Shown here piece after piece: positions 1 through 7,605 of a stretch of 10,879 nucleotides of DNA (the first letter of the stretch is position 1; each line of letters starts with the position of its first letter). The DNA is from an uncultured bacterium (GTDB lineage: Bacteria; Cloacimonadota; Cloacimonadia; Cloacimonadales; Cloacimonadaceae): positions 1-10,879 of the forward strand of contig CALDSN010000174.1 of the NCBI GenBank assembly GCA_937924555.1. The letters run 5' to 3'. The position numbers and the translations under genes were made by a program. The notes under the pieces were generated by a model. It was not told the origin of the DNA. It was given only the letters and a program-made list of their open reading frames with translations, and did not search any database.

Positions 1-46
1 ACCACCGAGATCTACACTCTTTCCCTACACGACGCTCTTCCGATCT
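1..46. other. Illumina adapter contamination
   Basis: These 46 bases match, base for base, the 3' portion of the Illumina TruSeq universal adapter, ending in the diagnostic GACGCTCTTCCGATCT. They are not part of the organism. The adapter is open in the frame of the gene that follows and would be translated to a peptide containing FPYTTLFRS, a familiar adapter artefact in protein databases. An automatic gene caller would therefore extend the first gene to the contig edge. Real sequence starts at about base 47. Confidence 0.98.
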
Positions 47-868
47 GTTTCCGGGCAGCAAATAGATGCCGAGCATCCAATCTACATAACCCGAAGCGAG
101 ACATTGGCAGACTTTGACCCTATGTCGCTGTTTGTTACTGATGCTGTGGTGGTGATTAAAGATATTACCGCGAATCTGCAATGGACCTTAGATGTGTATC
201 CTGATTTAACAGCAATGAAAATAAAGTATGTGGATAATGGAAATCACATCATTCAGCCTCAGCATCGTTACCGGATTGAGGTGCAGATCCCGGGGCATGA
301 TGGATTGATAAGTGCCGAGACAGTTGTGCCTGTGGCTGTTCAATTGGTGCCGGATTTTATGCAGAATAACATCGCAGGAGAAGGATATAGCCTTTACTCC
401 ACCCCCATGCCAACGATCAAATATAACGATGTTGACAGAAAGTATCCGCTTGCTATGAACACCGGGGCGTATGCCGGACCGGTGAATTTTATGGCGGAGA
501 TGTATTGTTTGGAGGAGTTTAGCACAGAGCTGGAGTTTACTAATCCCGTATTCGGTATGGATCATCCTGATGCTGGGATGGAGGATAGTTATAACGCAGG
601 TGGAGAGAGTATCAGACGCATCCAGTTCATAGGTCCGTATGTGTCCAAAGCCCAAGAAGGATTAGCCGATAACTATCTGGTGATAAAAGATTACCGCCAA
701 GCATTTGTGTTTTATGGTAACTACCGGGTAACTCTTTGGGCAGCAGATGACAACTATTACCGCTACACCTATATGCCGGAGGGGTATTTTCACGGAGGCG
801 TACAAGGCGCATTGGGATTTTTTGGTAGCGTATCCGGTGGTACCTTGTTTGCCAAGATAATCAAGTAA
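47..868 (+). CDS. DUF4249-like surface lipoprotein, C-terminal part (5' partial)
   Basis: The frame is open from the end of the adapter to a TAA at 866-868, giving 273 visible residues. The TTG at 104 is not the real start: conserved-looking sequence (ending IYITRSETL) continues upstream of it. The first ~80 residues (HPIYITRSE, a VTDAVVVIKD strand, HRYRIEVQIPGHDGLISAET, then a proline-containing linker) resemble the Ig-like N-terminal region of DUF4249 proteins. The end (YRYTYMPEGYFHGGVQGALG followed by FFGSVSGG) resembles the usual DUF4249 C-terminus, where a beta-rich domain closes with a glycine-rich 'GxLGxFG' strand. Family members are usually outer-membrane lipoproteins near TonB-dependent receptors in Bacteroidota and relatives, with no known activity. 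The signal peptide and lipobox would lie off the contig. The family call is by pattern recognition, and a generic beta-sandwich lipoprotein is the alternative. Confidence 0.6.
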   Translation, partial: VSGQQIDAEHPIYITRSETLADFDPMSLFVTDAVVVIKDITANLQWTLDVYPDLTAMKIKYVDNGNHIIQPQHRYRIEVQIPGHDGLISAETVVPVAVQLVPDFMQNNIAGEGYSLYSTPMPTIKYNDVDRKYPLAMNTGAYAGPVNFMAEMYCLEEFSTELEFTNPVFGMDHPDAGMEDSYNAGGESIRRIQFIGPYVSKAQEGLADNYLVIKDYRQAFVFYGNYRVTLWAADDNYYRYTYMPEGYFHGGVQGALGFFGSVSGGTLFAKIIK

Positions 869-890
869 CTAACAGATAATAAGATAATTA

Positions 891-929
891 ATAGCCGCAG
901 AACACCTTAGAAAAGTGCTCTGCGGCTAT
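891..929. terminator. hairpin between convergent genes, probable bidirectional terminator
   Basis: A 15-base arm at 891-905 (ATAGCCGCAGAACAC) pairs with 915-929 (GTGCTCTGCGGCTAT) with one mismatch and a 9-base loop. It sits between the convergent stop codons at 868 (plus) and 943 (minus). The bases beyond the stem are AT-rich on both sides, but neither side has a clean U-run. It is therefore a probable rather than a textbook terminator. Confidence 0.65.
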
Positions 930-942
930 AAATTCAATCTCC

Positions 943-3192
943 CTACTTAGTGGGCTTAATGCCCAAGCGCTTAATCTTTCTGCATAAAGTGCTTTCGGTG
1001 AGTTTTAGGATCTTGGCAGCTTCGTTTTGCTTCCATCCACTTTGACGTAGTGCATCCAGAATAATCTTTGCTTCGATGCTCTTGATGTCGCTGGTGGCTT
1101 TCGGCTCAATGATTGTACCACCTTTGTTAAATGAACTGATACTGTCCAGTATATGTGCGTCCCAAACTGGTTGGTAATACATCACATAAAGGCGTTCAAT
1201 GTAGTTTTTTAACTCGCGCACGTTGCCGGGGAATGGATGGCTGCTGAGGCGTAAGATAAAGTCCTTTGTAACTCTCGGCTTTGGTTTCTTTGTCTCCGCT
1301 GCAAACCTATTGAGGAAAAACTCAACTAAGTCCGGGATATCATCCACTCGGTCACGAAGGGCAGGTATGCGGATCTCCACTGTGTTAATGCGATGGAATA
1401 AGTCTAACCGAAATCTGTTTTCAATTATCAGCTTGTGGATATTTGTGTTGGTGGCTGCAATAATCTTGCAGTTAACTCGCTCTTCGCTGCCCTTCCCCAC
1501 CGGGATTATGGTTTTAGTATCTATAGCTCTAAGTAACTTCGCTTGGAACTCCATGGGCATTTCTGATATCTCATCCAAGAAGAGGGTACCGTTATTAGCC
1601 AGCTTAAAGAAGCCCTGTTTATCTTGGCTTGCTCCGGTAAATGAGCCTCGGACATGTCCAAAGAACTCGCTCTCAAAAAGGCTTGGGGAAATAGAGGCAC
1701 AGTTTACAGTAACATAGGGCTTATCGCTGCGAGTGCTATTGGTATGAATCATCTTTGCAACAATCTCCTTTCCTGTACCGCTTTCGCCTTCGATGAATAC
1801 ACAGGTATCGGGATAGATGGCAGCTAATAGAGCATTCTCCACAACTTTACGGGATGCCAATGATGAGCCGATAAAGCTGCTTGGGGTAGTCTGTTCAAGT
1901 CTCTTTTCAGCAAGAGCATATTTGGTCTTTAGATTTACAGTATCCTCCATATGCGCTTCCATCAAACGGATGCTATGCACGGAGAAATCTTTGCGGATCT
2001 GAGTGACAAGCTTAATATTGACTTCATCCAATTTGCTCATCACGGCAAATCCTCTTTTATAATCCTTGGTTTGTTGATGCAAGAACCCTTCGGTGCGAAG
2101 GGCTTTAGTCAGCAGTTCCCAATTCTTAGTTTTACGATAATAGGCTTTGGGTTTTTTTAAGCGCGGAAGAACCTCATCATAACGTTTCAAGGGGATGTAG
2201 GCAAGAGCAATGTTGGTGGAACTCTGCATCTGCAAAGCGTAGTTCTTCATGCTAATCGCCAGTTGCTCTGCCTTTTCGTGATATTGGAGACCAATTTCGC
2301 CGTCTCCTCGTTCAGAATAAGCATTCGCAGTATTATTGTAAATGTTATACAAAGTATGGGGAATATGCAAGTTAGCAGTCTCGTATAACTCAAGACTAAT
2401 CAGATAATGTTTTATAGCATCATCAAGCTTTCCCTGAAGTTTATGGAGCAATCCATAATTAAAGTTTAAGCCTATCTGGTAGGTGGGGATATTAAGTTCT
2501 TTTTCCAGTTCCATACCCAGTTTATAATAGCTCTCGGCTTGAGAGAAATTACGAAGGTGCGAGTTTAAAGCAACAAGCTCTACCGACACTTGCAAAGCAC
2601 GCAAGCGAAAGTTGTGTTGCAGGCTCATTCGATAACAGTCCATGTAGTAGAAAGTAGCAATATCATACTTGCGGAGAAAGCCATAAATACTTGCCAATCT
2701 CCAAAGTATCTCCACCTTGAAATACGGCTCATCTATATTGTCCACCAAGGGAACAGTCTTCGAGGTTAGAATCTCTGCCTTAGCCAATTCCTGAGAGCGC
2801 AAATGATAGGAGACCATATGCAAGTTCCAATAGACATTCAGGAATAGTGTTTGAGATATCTGGGCTTGTTCTTGTGCTTTCTCCAGACAGCTCTTCATTT
2901 CTTCTAGGCGACCCATCATAGACATTGCTGTAGCCCTGATTAGGAGGAATGCGGTTGTGATGCCGGGGATCACATAATCTGCTAAATCTTTTAAGCCTTC
3001 GAGACATAGTTTGTTGCTCTTTTCTGGATTAAATACCAACACATTCAACCAAGCGTGAACAATCCGCTTTTCCACTTTTTGCTGAAGGAGTAACTTATCC
3101 CACTCAACCGGCTCACCCAAGAAAGCCATTGGATTCTTTTCCAGCTTGGCTACATCTTTTAGTATCGCCTCTAAGTTTATGGATAAAGGCAT
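943..3192 (-). CDS. sigma54-dependent transcriptional activator with TPR sensor region
   Basis: This 749-residue bacterial enhancer-binding protein remodels RNA polymerase carrying sigma54 (RpoN). Residues ~50-400 are helical repeats of TPR type (for example LDDAIKHYLISLELYE, ~257-271) and replace the usual receiver, GAF or PAS sensor. A short linker is followed by the AAA+ domain at ~438-665: Walker A GESGTGKE (469-476), sigma54 loop GSFTGA (516-521), Walker B GTLFLDE (535-541), sensor I around AATNTN (579-584), arginine-finger segment FRLDLFHR (594-601) and sensor II PGNVREL (655-661). A Fis-type HTH (NEAAKILKLTESTLCRKIKR, 723-742) ends the protein. The sigma54 loop has Ser where most family members have Ala. 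ATG at 3192 is preceded by AGGGAG about 10 nt upstream. TPR regulatory regions usually respond to a bound protein or peptide; the signal here is unknown. I found no convincing -24/-12 promoter nearby, so its targets probably lie elsewhere. Confidence 0.93.
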   Translation of the reverse strand: MPLSINLEAILKDVAKLEKNPMAFLGEPVEWDKLLLQQKVEKRIVHAWLNVLVFNPEKSNKLCLEGLKDLADYVIPGITTAFLLIRATAMSMMGRLEEMKSCLEKAQEQAQISQTLFLNVYWNLHMVSYHLRSQELAKAEILTSKTVPLVDNIDEPYFKVEILWRLASIYGFLRKYDIATFYYMDCYRMSLQHNFRLRALQVSVELVALNSHLRNFSQAESYYKLGMELEKELNIPTYQIGLNFNYGLLHKLQGKLDDAIKHYLISLELYETANLHIPHTLYNIYNNTANAYSERGDGEIGLQYHEKAEQLAISMKNYALQMQSSTNIALAYIPLKRYDEVLPRLKKPKAYYRKTKNWELLTKALRTEGFLHQQTKDYKRGFAVMSKLDEVNIKLVTQIRKDFSVHSIRLMEAHMEDTVNLKTKYALAEKRLEQTTPSSFIGSSLASRKVVENALLAAIYPDTCVFIEGESGTGKEIVAKMIHTNSTRSDKPYVTVNCASISPSLFESEFFGHVRGSFTGASQDKQGFFKLANNGTLFLDEISEMPMEFQAKLLRAIDTKTIIPVGKGSEERVNCKIIAATNTNIHKLIIENRFRLDLFHRINTVEIRIPALRDRVDDIPDLVEFFLNRFAAETKKPKPRVTKDFILRLSSHPFPGNVRELKNYIERLYVMYYQPVWDAHILDSISSFNKGGTIIEPKATSDIKSIEAKIILDALRQSGWKQNEAAKILKLTESTLCRKIKRLGIKPTK

Positions 3193-3212
3193 ATCAACTC
3201 ATCTCCCTTTGC

Positions 3213-3228
3213 ATGTTTGTATGTTTGT
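3213..3228. repeat. tandem 8-bp repeat upstream of the sigma54 activator
   Basis: ATGTTTGT occurs twice back to back about 20-35 nt upstream of the activator's start (ACAAACAT twice on the coding strand). It could be a regulator-binding site in the 5' leader or chance. The 154-bp gap (3193-3346) holds no convincing terminator for the lptA operon, so some readthrough into the activator is possible. Confidence 0.3.
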
Positions 3229-3346
3229 TTAAGTGACATAGTTTACAACCTTGCCGTTAAGCAATCTTGGATCAATGCGTCTTTCTAAACACCAATACAT
3301 ATGCGTCAAGCAATAAAATCACCACCATGCAAAAGCTAAGCTTGCG

Positions 3347-4453
3347 CTAAGATTTATTAACGAATAAGTACTTCCCATGAATATTGGTCTTCATCTGCAT
3401 ACCGGTAAGTTTACTTTGGTCATCGAAATCAGCCTGCAGAAAAACTCCGCTGGCACTGTTGATGAAGTGATCACGCTTCTCTGTTGCCTCCTGCACATAG
3501 TAATAATCCACCTTCCCTTCTGCAATGAATTTTCTAATCTGATCATCACGAAAATGCATCGAGATATAATCTGCTTTTACTGTATTCTGTTTAACAGCTT
3601 TCTGCTCTTCACTGAAAGCCACAAAGCAGGAATCTAACAACTCAGCTCTAACAAGTTTGCGTTCCTTAAAGTAGAGGTGAAATTCTTGAGCATCAGCATT
3701 GGCATAGTCGGAATAGAACTTGGGTTCTCCCGTAAACACTGCTTTTTCATCTTGCATGAAGTATATTAGAAAGTCGCTGGTAGCTTTATAGTCCCTGGTA
3801 TCCACCCGCACATTGAAAGTTGCAATCAGCTTACGTTCCCGGTCAAAGAACTCCATCTTTTCTGCCTGGATAAGCAGGCTATCAGTTGTCCCAGAACGTA
3901 GTTTTGGCTCTTCCAACATCAATGCATATCCTTCTTTGCGGTCCCATTGAGCGTATCCGCATTGAGCATAGGCAGTTTCGCGATAATCGTAAGCAGATAC
4001 ATTTCCCCATGTGGTCAGTACATCTCTGGCTTTGTCATAGCTGGCAAAATCACTGCGTGTCCAACGATAATCGCCCTGATTGTTCTTATGGGTGGCAAGC
4101 ACCTTACCCCCCATATTCAATAGCTCAGGTATTCTATAATAGGCAAGAGTATCAGCTTTTAAAGAGAGGCTGTCATTGGATACCGTTACATTGCCATAGA
4201 GTCTTACGGTCTTCTTTACATCAAAAATCAAAGCACGGGAACTACGGAACTCGGTTGTCCCATAGAAGAAATGCACATTCCCGTTCAGTTCCAATATCTG
4301 CTCGCTCTCCAGCTTGTTCATAAACAGCTTGTCCGCATGGACAAGACGAAACTTCTCGCTTGCTGTTTGGCTGGGTTTTGCGTGAAGGCTAAAAGCACAT
4401 AGCAACCCGACTAACAACACCCACAAGCACAGTTTGTTATTTGTGCTCATCAC
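3347..4453 (-). CDS. lptA: LptA/OstA-like periplasmic LPS transport protein
   Basis: This 368-residue protein begins with a signal peptide (hydrophobic LCLWVLLVGLLCAFSLHA, likely cleaved after Ala25). The rest is repetitive beta-strand sequence of the OstA/LptA beta-jellyroll type: VHADKLFMNKLESEQILEL followed by NGNVHFFYG, then further rounds such as LYGNVTVSNDSLSLKADTL, LLIQAEKMEFF and VKADYISMHF. It would form part of the periplasmic bridge carrying LPS from the inner to the outer membrane. It is about twice the length of E. coli LptA (185 residues) and seems to hold several OstA units, like the OstA-like proteins of Bacteroidota; it lacks an LptD barrel. It overlaps the end of lptC. A GTG at 4453 and an ATG at 4450 are adjacent, and GGAGG lies 10 nt before the GTG and 13 nt before the ATG. 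GTG is slightly favoured, and either keeps the signal peptide. Confidence 0.85.
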   Translation of the reverse strand: MMSTNNKLCLWVLLVGLLCAFSLHAKPSQTASEKFRLVHADKLFMNKLESEQILELNGNVHFFYGTTEFRSSRALIFDVKKTVRLYGNVTVSNDSLSLKADTLAYYRIPELLNMGGKVLATHKNNQGDYRWTRSDFASYDKARDVLTTWGNVSAYDYRETAYAQCGYAQWDRKEGYALMLEEPKLRSGTTDSLLIQAEKMEFFDRERKLIATFNVRVDTRDYKATSDFLIYFMQDEKAVFTGEPKFYSDYANADAQEFHLYFKERKLVRAELLDSCFVAFSEEQKAVKQNTVKADYISMHFRDDQIRKFIAEGKVDYYYVQEATEKRDHFINSASGVFLQADFDDQSKLTGMQMKTNIHGKYLFVNKS

Positions 4454-4998
4454 CAGTCCATTTCCTCCGGTTTCAGCTTCCCTTCCGCAGAGACTTTATC
4501 CATCTCCACAAAGCTAAGTTTGGAGTTGGTTCGCATATTATCACCACGTAAAGTGCTTCCGTCTCGAACCAATACTACAGGAAATGGAGCTGTGATCTCG
4601 TCCACCGCTCTATCCCATATTATTTTAGAAGTACTAAGAGAGCCATTGGGAGAAGTCATTTTGGCATGTCCCTGAGCATAGATTATGTTTCTAGCATCAT
4701 CTACAATAGTGGTATCCGCTTGGATAGTGGAGTTAATCTTGTTTTCTTTATCATAGGTAGTTAAGGTAACACCATAGCCGTACATGATCCTTCTATCGTT
4801 AAAGCGTTCTATCTTCTTGGCTTCCAGAGTATATTCATTACGGCTATCTATAAACTGGTGCAGGCGGACATTAAAGCTGGTTTCATCCGGTAAGCCACGC
4901 TCCATGGATGCAGTATTCATCTGCAGTTTATCTTGTTGGCAGGCACACACCCCCAACAACAGCAGAATAGAGACAAGCAGATTAGCAAATATCTTCAA
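4450..4998 (-). CDS. lptC: LptC-family LPS export lipoprotein
   Basis: This 182-residue protein has an N-terminal lipoprotein signal: hydrophobic NLLVSILLLLG, then a lipobox V-C-A-C with the lipidated Cys at about residue 20. The mature part reads as one LptC domain: FNVRLHQFIDSRNEYTLEAKKIERF, YGYGVTLTTYDKENKINSTIQAD, a conserved-looking YAQGHAKMTSPNG, and LRGDNMRTNSKLSFVEMDKV near the end. LptC links the LptB2FG transporter to the periplasmic LptA bridge; E. coli LptC has a membrane anchor, whereas several other phyla use a lipidated form as here. The start is a TTG at 4996-4998 inside the 3' end of kdsC (17-nt overlap), with no clear Shine-Dalgarno. Translation is probably coupled to kdsC. 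No other start keeps the signal peptide. Confidence 0.85.
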   Translation of the reverse strand: MKIFANLLVSILLLLGVCACQQDKLQMNTASMERGLPDETSFNVRLHQFIDSRNEYTLEAKKIERFNDRRIMYGYGVTLTTYDKENKINSTIQADTTIVDDARNIIYAQGHAKMTSPNGSLSTSKIIWDRAVDEITAPFPVVLVRDGSTLRGDNMRTNSKLSFVEMDKVSAEGKLKPEEMDW

Positions 4999-5539
4999 GG
5001 TACAGTTTAACCGTCTTTTCGTAAATTCCTTTATGGGTTAGGATAAAGTTTATCATATCCCGCACTGCTCCATAACCACCTTTGTTCTGCGCCACCCAGT
5101 CAGCTAACTTCTGTACATCCACAATTCCGTCTGCGGGAGATGCCGAAAAGGCTACTTTACGCATGATAGGTACGTCGTTGAAGTCATCGCCCATGTAAAC
5201 TACATTCTTATACTCAAGCTTTAGTTCATGTAACAGGTCATCAAGGCATTGAAGCTTATTTTGAACCCCTTGAAACAGGTGCTCGATACGCAGATCTTCA
5301 CAGCGTCTTCTTAAGGCTTCAGAGCTTCTTCCGGTGATGATGGCGGTCTTGATATCAGTATATCTGAGTAGCAGAAAGCCCATGCCGTCATGCCCATGAA
5401 AGTGTTTTAGCTCTTGGCGGTTTTCACCGTAGATAATTCGTCCATCAGTCAGCACCCCATCACAATCCATAACCAGGAGTTTAATCTCGCTCCAAGTTAC
5501 AGGTCTCTTGAAAGGTTTTACCAGGCAATTCTTGTCCAT
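4982..5539 (-). CDS. kdsC: 3-deoxy-D-manno-octulosonate 8-phosphate phosphatase
   Basis: This 185-residue HAD-superfamily phosphatase removes phosphate from Kdo-8-phosphate to give free Kdo for the LPS inner core. HAD motif I is DCDGVLTDG (residues 25-33, nucleophile Asp25 and Asp27; Cys26 replaces the common Val or Ile). Motif II is ITGRSSE (68-74), the motif III lysine is probably Lys95, and motif IV is GDDFND (117-122). The KdsC-typical GGYGAVRD (154-161) near the C-terminus is also present. As in other KdsC proteins there is no large cap domain, and the family normally works as a tetramer. The ATG at 5539 has a strong AGGAGG 7 nt upstream. It follows the kdsA stop by 10 nt and overlaps lptC by 17 nt, an arrangement that places Kdo release next to LPS export. 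Confidence 0.95.
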   Translation of the reverse strand: MDKNCLVKPFKRPVTWSEIKLLVMDCDGVLTDGRIIYGENRQELKHFHGHDGMGFLLLRYTDIKTAIITGRSSEALRRRCEDLRIEHLFQGVQNKLQCLDDLLHELKLEYKNVVYMGDDFNDVPIMRKVAFSASPADGIVDVQKLADWVAQNKGGYGAVRDMINFILTHKGIYEKTVKLYLEDIC

Positions 5540-5549
5540 AGCAAACCTC

Positions 5550-6353
5550 CTATAAAGCTTCTGCTATTTTTAAACAGCTATCCAGCAGAGTCTCCATCTC
5601 ATGCAAAGGAAGCATACTGGAGGCATCGGATAGCGCTCTTATGGGGTCGGGATGAGTCTCGATAAATAGTCCATGAACCATCCCTGTGGCTATTGCAGCT
5701 CTTGCCATCATCGCCGCATATTCTGGATTACCGCCGGAGGTTAAGCCCTGTGATGGTCTTTGTAGCGAATGCGTTACATCATAGACAACAGGGTAACCAA
5801 AGCTATTCATAATACTGAACCCACGGAAATCTACTATCAGGTTATGATATCCAAAGCTGCTGCCACGCTCGCAAAGCATTATCTGTTCGTTCCCCTTGGA
5901 GGCAGCTTTCAATGCCGCAGATTGCATATCCTCCGGAGCCATGAACTGACCTTTTTTAATATTCACAATCTTCCCGCTGAGTGCAGCAGCTTGAATCAGC
6001 TCTGTCTGGCGCGAGAGAAAAGCAGGTATCTGCAGCACATCGCAGACTTCCGCGGCAGCAGTTACTTCTGCGCATTCATGAATATCGCTAAGAACTGGTA
6101 GCTTCAGCTCGGTCTTAATCTTATAGAGGGTTTCCAATCCCTTCAGTGTTCCCGGGCCGGAGGGTGAACTGAAGTTGCTCCGGTTTGCCTTACGGTAGGA
6201 TGATTTGAACACCAAGGCAATCCCTTTCTTCAAGCATAGTTTCTTCAGTGTTTCTGCGGTACGGAGCATTAGCGACTCTTCTTCTACCACGCAGGGTCCT
6301 GCTATCAGGAAAAAGGGCTTCGCCTCGGTAAGGTTTTCGTACAAACTACTCAT
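5550..6353 (-). CDS. kdsA: 3-deoxy-8-phosphooctulonate synthase (Kdo-8-P synthase)
   Basis: This 267-residue TIM-barrel enzyme condenses phosphoenolpyruvate with arabinose 5-phosphate to give Kdo-8-phosphate. Diagnostic segments are AGPC (18-21), FKSSYRKANRSN (49-60), QIPAFLSRQTEL, NIKKGQFMAPEDM, CERGSSFGYHNLIVDFRG and the C-terminal FIETHPDP. The residues expected to hold a divalent metal in metal-dependent KdsA are all present: Cys21, His195, Glu232 and Asp243. This places it in the Aquifex-like metal-requiring class; E. coli KdsA has Asn in place of the Cys. Length is close to normal. The ATG at 6353 is preceded by AAGGA at good spacing. It lies 8 nt after the metK stop and 10 nt before kdsC, so it is almost certainly co-transcribed with both. 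Confidence 0.97.
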   Translation of the reverse strand: MSSLYENLTEAKPFFLIAGPCVVEEESLMLRTAETLKKLCLKKGIALVFKSSYRKANRSNFSSPSGPGTLKGLETLYKIKTELKLPVLSDIHECAEVTAAAEVCDVLQIPAFLSRQTELIQAAALSGKIVNIKKGQFMAPEDMQSAALKAASKGNEQIMLCERGSSFGYHNLIVDFRGFSIMNSFGYPVVYDVTHSLQRPSQGLTSGGNPEYAAMMARAAIATGMVHGLFIETHPDPIRALSDASSMLPLHEMETLLDSCLKIAEAL

Positions 6354-6361
6354 GCGTTTCC

Positions 6362-7522
6362 TTAGTGGAGAGATTTTACATCTTCCCAGCTAAAGCCGTC
6401 TCTGCCAAAGTGACCATAACTGGCAGTGGGTAAGAATATCGGCTTTCTAAGGTCAAGATAATCTATAATTCCCTTTACTGTCAAGTCAAAGTTCCTGGCA
6501 ATGATTCTCTCTATCTCGCTGTCGCTTTCTTTTCCACTGTCGAAGGTATCCACCATCAACGATACAGGGGTTTGTTCACCAATCACAAAGCTGAATTGTA
6601 TCAGACATTCGGAAGCCAATCCGGCAGCTACAACGCTCTTGGCGATATGCCGTGCCATGTAGGCTGCACTGCGGTCAACTTTGGTGGCATCCTTACCGGA
6701 GAATGCACCACCGCCATGTTGTGCCCAGCCGCCATAGGTATCCACGATAATCTTACGTCCGGTAAGTCCTGTATCAGCAGCCGGTCCACCATCGTGCCAT
6801 CTGCCAAGGGGGTTTATCTTTATATCACAATTCTTGGTTTCGAAGAATCCTTTGCTCTCTTCCTCAATCTCGGCGATGCTTGGCATTATCACTTGCTTTT
6901 CGATGGCATGTTTAAGCTCTTCAAACTCAAGCTCACAAATGTCATTGTGATGTGTGGAAATCACTATTGTCTTAAGGTCAATGGCTTTGCGACCAATGTA
7001 GTGCATGGACACCTGACTTTTGGCATCGGGAAGCAAGCATGGGATTGCTCCGCTTTTACGAGCTTCCGCAAGGTTTATCAATAGCTTATGTGCCATTTCG
7101 ATGGGAATGGGCATTAGGCTCTTGGTTTGGGCGCAAGCATAACCAAACATTAAGCCTTGGTCACCGGCTCCGGTATTCTCTTCCAAAGCCAGTTCCTGCT
7201 TGTGTAGATAGTTGTTTATCATGCAATTGGCATCAAAACCTTTGTTGGCATTGGTATATCCAATATCAGTGATTACTTTGCGGATAATGGGCTCTACTTC
7301 TATTTGTGCGCGCGAGGAAATCTCACCGGACACGATAACCCTGTCCTCGGTTGCCATAGTTTCGCAGGCAACTTTGGAGCGTGGATCGGCTGTCAGATAG
7401 GCATCCAGAATTGCATCGGATATCTGGTCGCAAACCTTGTCGGGGTGTCCTTCGGATACCGATTCCGAAGTGAAGATATAACCGCTTCTATCTGGGTTCT
7501 CAAGTGCATGTAATGCTGTCAT
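6362..7522 (-). CDS. metK: S-adenosylmethionine synthetase
   Basis: This 386-residue cytosolic enzyme makes S-adenosylmethionine from methionine and ATP, with loss of all three phosphates. It is full length for the family. Signature motifs are GHPDK (25-29) in the N-terminal domain, GAGDQGLMFGY (118-128), DTGLTGRKIIVDTYGG (250-265) and the P-loop-like GGGAFSGKD (270-278); the end carries YGHFGRDGFSWE. The stretch NPLGRWHDGGPAAD (237-250) departs from the common NPTGRFVIGGPxGD while keeping the surrounding substrate-binding residues. The ATG at 7522 is preceded by AGGAGA about 8 nt upstream. It heads the operon with kdsA, kdsC, lptC and lptA, and its leader carries a putative SAM-II riboswitch and terminator, so feedback by its own product is likely. 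Confidence 0.98.
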   Translation of the reverse strand: MTALHALENPDRSGYIFTSESVSEGHPDKVCDQISDAILDAYLTADPRSKVACETMATEDRVIVSGEISSRAQIEVEPIIRKVITDIGYTNANKGFDANCMINNYLHKQELALEENTGAGDQGLMFGYACAQTKSLMPIPIEMAHKLLINLAEARKSGAIPCLLPDAKSQVSMHYIGRKAIDLKTIVISTHHNDICELEFEELKHAIEKQVIMPSIAEIEEESKGFFETKNCDIKINPLGRWHDGGPAADTGLTGRKIIVDTYGGWAQHGGGAFSGKDATKVDRSAAYMARHIAKSVVAAGLASECLIQFSFVIGEQTPVSLMVDTFDSGKESDSEIERIIARNFDLTVKGIIDYLDLRKPIFLPTASYGHFGRDGFSWEDVKSLH

Positions 7523-7568
7523 TTTGTTCTCCTGTTCCCAAGCAATTAGCTCGGTTTCTTTGTATAAT

Positions 7569-7593
7569 AAAAAAGCCGGCTGCTAAAGCCGGC
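7569..7593 (-). terminator. intrinsic terminator in the metK leader
   Basis: On the minus strand GCCGGCT (7593-7587) pairs perfectly with AGCCGGC (7581-7575) around a TTAGC loop, followed at once by six T (7574-7569). It ends 46 nt before the metK ATG and lies just downstream of the putative riboswitch. The same strand has a mutually exclusive partner: CCGGCTTTAGC (7592-7582) can instead pair with the upstream GCTAAAGCGCGG (7617-7606) with one bulged base. That is the expected layout of a terminator with an antiterminator. It could also simply end the tRNA-Lys transcript. Confidence 0.8.
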
Positions 7594-7605
7594 GTATAAT
7601 GTTAA

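Noticed and set aside
104..106. TTG as the start of the first gene
   Set aside because: The frame continues upstream with plausible DUF4249-like sequence to base 47. The gene is cut at the contig edge rather than starting here.
1223..1717. 164-codon plus-strand open frame
   Set aside because: It lies entirely inside the sigma54 activator opposite its AAA+ domain, and its translation has no recognisable features.
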